A DNA stretch of 32,966 bases, from contig JAQIWT010000127.1 of the NCBI GenBank assembly GCA_034696485.1, positions 1 to 32,966 of the forward strand, read 5' to 3'. This DNA is from Isohypsibius dastychi (taxonomy: Eukaryota > Tardigrada > Eutardigrada > Parachela > Isohypsibiidae). Position 1 is the stretch's first letter, and the number at the start of each line of letters is the position of its first letter. A model generated the notes under the pieces. It was not told where the DNA came from. It was given only the letters and a program-made list of their open reading frames with translations, and searched no databases. A program made the position numbers and the translations under genes. Shown here piece by piece: positions 30,541-32,966 of the stretch.

Positions 30541-30801
30541 TCATCTGTGCTTCTTTTTCTGAGGAGGCTCCGAATGAGCGAACACCAAGCTACGGAAGTC
30601 TTCGACTTGCGCTAACTTATCCGGTTGATTCTGAATCACTGGAGACGCGAACAGATCCTCCACGTTTTCTTTCGTAATGAAACCATCGAATGATTTCCCA
30701 AACAACGTCAGTTTATATGGGACCGGGTACAGGAAACACGATCTTGCATTAGGTGGGTTCTCAAATAACGTGAACTGAATGGTTGTAACTCGGTGCTTTT
30801 T
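30541..30801 (-). CDS. Candidate terminal exon of an unidentified minus-strand gene
   Basis: A 261-nt open segment from a TAG acceptor (CATTAG just before 30801) to TGA at 30543-30541, phase 0, 86 codons. It reads as a natural protein C-terminus: 'SCFLYPVPYKLTLFGKSF', 'FITKENVEDLFASPVIQNQ', 'VEDFRSLVFAHSEPP', ending in a basic QKKKHR tail that could be a nuclear signal. I do not recognise the family. The upstream exons should lie at higher coordinates, but I could not find a phase-0 donor that joins it convincingly to the open frames there. Confidence 0.35.
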   Translation of the reverse strand, partial: KKHRVTTIQFTLFENPPNARSCFLYPVPYKLTLFGKSFDGFITKENVEDLFASPVIQNQPDKLAQVEDFRSLVFAHSEPPQKKKHR

Positions 30802-30918
30802 CTAATGACTGAATGCGTCATCAGTTCTGCTGCCAAACCAGTGACAAGAGCATCTGAACAGGCCGTTCAACTCAGAAGTTGCTTCACTAGCTCTACCTCA
30901 GCCACGCAAGCACAAATA

Positions 30919-31473
30919 CTAGGCAGCTTTCGAGCTGATGAAAATCCAGAACCGGGACCGAGTGCACTCACGCGTTAGCGTGAACCCGTGAGATATTTCG
31001 TTGTCAACGAACATAGAAGAACTAGCGCGCAGACATTTAAGCGGGTAGCGCTCGCAGTACCTGTTGGAAAGCCTTGTGAACTTCAAACGTGCTGCCTGCA
31101 GACTGCGACTACCAGTAGTACCTGGTTGGGTGAGTTGGCTCTTCACGTGTTGGGGATCAGGAACTTGGTCAATGTGGATGACATTACTCCCGGAATACAG
31201 TCCAATCATCGGTAGCAGGGTATTTGGTAGGTTGCAGTCACATATTTCCCTTCGCATGACTGCAACGCCGACGCAAAATGAGTACGTCACAGCTCTCATA
31301 TGTCTCAGCGGAGGCGTCTTCGGGCTGGCCGTCGCATTATGCTTGTATGATAAGCTCTTACAACGGCACACCAGCTCGCTTTGTGTCCTTTTGGTTCCAG
31401 GAGAATAAAAAGTTATGAACGCAATCGCAGTACAACCAGACATGGAAAACTGATCAATGGTGAACGACGTCAT
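30919..31473 (-). CDS. Unassigned minus-strand open frame (184 codons)
   Basis: ATG at 31473 to TAG at 30919. The translation is Cys-, Ser- and Thr-rich with hydrophobic patches and no domain I recognise. A TATTAG acceptor just upstream would link it in frame to a GTGCGT donor in the minus-strand frame at 31519-31977 (intron about 70 bp), so both could belong to one gene. A plus-strand frame at 31064-31408 covers the same DNA and contains its own hydrophobic stretch, so strand assignment is uncertain. Confidence 0.22.
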   Translation of the reverse strand: MTSFTIDQFSMSGCTAIAFITFYSPGTKRTQSELVCRCKSLSYKHNATASPKTPPLRHMRAVTYSFCVGVAVMRREICDCNLPNTLLPMIGLYSGSNVIHIDQVPDPQHVKSQLTQPGTTGSRSLQAARLKFTRLSNRYCERYPLKCLRASSSMFVDNEISHGFTLTRECTRSRFWIFISSKAA

Positions 31474-31518
31474 TTTTTTCTAATACGACCAGAGATAGCG
31501 TTGCTCATGGGTTGGTAT

Positions 31519-31977
31519 CTATTGAGATAAGGTATCGGATAACCTACGCACGAGCCAGACTTGAGTTGGAGACAGGAAGATACCAATGGGCAAATTTTTA
31601 GGCTGAATTTTGAAGCCTGGCGACAGATCGTTATACAACGCTCTCAGTTGGAAATTTGGCTGATAAACTGTTCCAAAATACCCGGTCCTATATTTGGTTC
31701 CATAGGACCACTTCAAGAAGCTCGATTCCTCGGCGGTCAGTTCTGGTGGTTCATCTAGGTAGTCTTCCTGATAGGTGTTGGACATCCACAAATTGTTTGG
31801 ATGATATCCCTCATTGGGACCTTCGACAACTTTAATTGTTGTTATGAAAATCATGATAAGCAAGTCGCGAGGAAGTGGTAGGTGGTTCCACGCATTCGTG
31901 GGAAACATACCCTGAGGTTGCATATAGATAAGCAAACCACAAGTGCACCAACAACTTTTAAGGATTACTGGTGCCAC
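31519..31977 (-). CDS. Unassigned minus-strand open frame, coding-like
   Basis: Open for 152 codons to TAG at 31519; the first long-range ATG is at 31923 (134 aa). It has a hydrophobic segment ('LLIMIFITTIKVV') followed by a soluble part rich in Tyr, Asn and Pro ('NNLWMSNTYQEDYLDEPPEL', 'GTVYQPNFQLRALYNDL'). It could be the start of a secreted or type II membrane protein. No family recognised and no convincing exon chain established. Confidence 0.28.
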   Translation of the reverse strand: MAPVILKSCWCTCGLLIYMQPQGMFPTNAWNHLPLPRDLLIMIFITTIKVVEGPNEGYHPNNLWMSNTYQEDYLDEPPELTAEESSFLKWSYGTKYRTGYFGTVYQPNFQLRALYNDLSPGFKIQPKNLPIGIFLSPTQVWLVRRLSDTLSQ

Positions 31978-32966
31978 TTTTTTAGTTTGCCAAGTGAAAT
32001 TGTTACCAAGGGACTTCCCGAACTCAGCTTATTCCCTACATTGAATCAGACATTTTTTTTCGTTTCTCAAGAATGTCGGGCGTGGGCTAGACACCCAATC
32101 TAGAGATGCATCCCATGTCCACATCTAAATAACATCTTGAAGATCCAGGTTTGCCAAGTTAATAAAATACAAAGTTTTGAAAGTTTTGAACCCCTTTCCG
32201 GATTGTGCCCTGACTCCTTGGTACTGTGGTACTGTATACGCGAGTGGCATTGAGCAGGCGTGAAACCACTGTCTGCCAGGCTGAACTCTTGGTGCAGGCG
32301 TTGTGTATGCCCCTCCCCCTTTCATGGTACCTCAAATCAACCCTGTTGGATGGAATACATCTATACATCGTTATCCTTTAACACCAATTACACTCGACCA
32401 GGCACTCCTGGTATCGGAAGAGCTGCCGTTTAACGGTAGTCTCAAACCGCTGAAGTTGAGACATTTCACGCATTCAGTGTTCCGATAGAGTGACAAAAAA
32501 ATCAATCCTCTTGTTCAAAGTTCCACTTCGTTTTCTTTTGTGGTTTGGGCGGACAGAGGCGAAGTGTCATGTTGAATCATCAGTGGGCTGGAAGTAGTTA
32601 CTGGAGAGACCTGCGCTGTCCAAGCATATACGATTTCTGGCGACAACATCGTATCCACGGATCGAGTCTGAGTTTCCGTAAAGTGCAAGGTTCCGGAAAA
32701 TGATCCGCCCTGTCGTGTTGCATTGGAGACCCTCGTTAACCTGCTGATCGTTATATATGACGAGGTCCCTTCCCGTGCAAGCACGGTTCGATTCTGACCA
32801 CCCTTGGCCGTGCTGAATGGCTGGGTTGTCCACGTGGCTAGAAGGTTCAATGTATCATGAGCCGTGATGACCTGCTGTGGATTTGGTTGGGTACGAGGAG
32901 AAAAACCTAATTTGCACGGCCAGAATTTGAATCTGCACGGCCACAAACAAGCCAGAGCATATCCTG
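31978..32966. other. Unassigned right-hand end with coding-like frames on both strands
   Basis: The minus strand offers an open frame at 32946-32515 (about 143 codons, open to the window edge, with two N-glycosylation sequons), an overlapping frame at 32833-32567, and a frame from an ATG at 32325 to 32125. The plus strand offers 'YAPPPFMVPQINPVGW' (about 32306-32353) after a possible GGTGCAG acceptor, ending at a TAG near 32488. No frame has a recognisable domain. The composition seems less AT-rich than the rest of the window. It may hold a gene continuing beyond the edge or degraded repeat DNA. Confidence 0.3.

Noticed and set aside
30203-30544. Minus-strand frame resembling an Mpv17/PMP22-type N-terminus, with ATGA start-stop overlap
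   Set aside because: Only one hydrophobic segment is similar and there is no room for the remaining helices before the FUN14 gene; the overlap is probably coincidence in a eukaryote.
1-32966. Operon, CRISPR, phage or toxin-antitoxin type system
   Set aside because: Genes are intron-rich, mostly alternate strands and encode standard animal proteins; no repeat-spacer array or prokaryotic gene organisation was seen.

Overview
The window is nuclear DNA from a small invertebrate animal. Genes are compact and intron-containing. Most introns are 45-120 bp, with GT donors (often GTAAG/GTGAG) and TTTCAG-type acceptors, and genes alternate between strands. The splice style and short intergenic gaps suggest an ecdysozoan (nematode- or tardigrade-like), but nothing in the sequence fixes the phylum. 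I saw no bacterial, plasmid, phage or CRISPR features, no tRNA or rRNA, and no recognisable transposase.

Layout, left to right: a BTB-domain protein (+, 12-887, open to the left edge); an AT-rich gap; an unassigned small two-exon candidate (-, 2361-2731) head-to-head with an ARL10-like small GTPase (+, 2804-4232); a HIGD2A/Rcf1-type respiratory assembly factor (-, 4426-5105); PTCD1, a mitochondrial PPR protein (+, 5601-9781, 11 exons); a possible short minus-strand gene (9835-10131); DDRGK1/UFBP1 of the UFM1 pathway (+, 10377-12367, 6 exons); a gene-poor 3-kb stretch; single-exon HEXIM, the P-TEFb inhibitor (-, 15328-16266); MAP3K4/MEKK4 (+, 17645-25894, 7 exons, long introns); a GT11 alpha-1,2-fucosyltransferase-like type II membrane enzyme (+, 26860-28296, 2 exons); and a FUN14-domain protein (-, 28515-29912, 5 exons). 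The last 3 kb (29913-32966) is unassigned, with coding-like segments mainly on the minus strand.

For the nine assigned multi- or single-exon genes, exon boundaries were placed by eye. Splice phases were checked across each junction and every total length came out divisible by three. These genes are ordinary housekeeping and signalling genes. Three concern mitochondria (HIGD2A, PTCD1, FUN14) and one the ER surface (DDRGK1), but there is no evidence that the cluster works as a unit.

I found no clear undescribed system. The observations most worth checking are: diverged same-order repeat blocks in two consecutive MAP3K4 introns; non-canonical MAP3K4 kinase motifs (HLD for HRD, DFS for DFG); a strongly over-represented octamer ACTTCCGG/CCGGAAGT; alternative 5' structures in two reading frames for the ARL gene; stop codons embedded in AATAAA in two genes; and the unassigned right-hand block.
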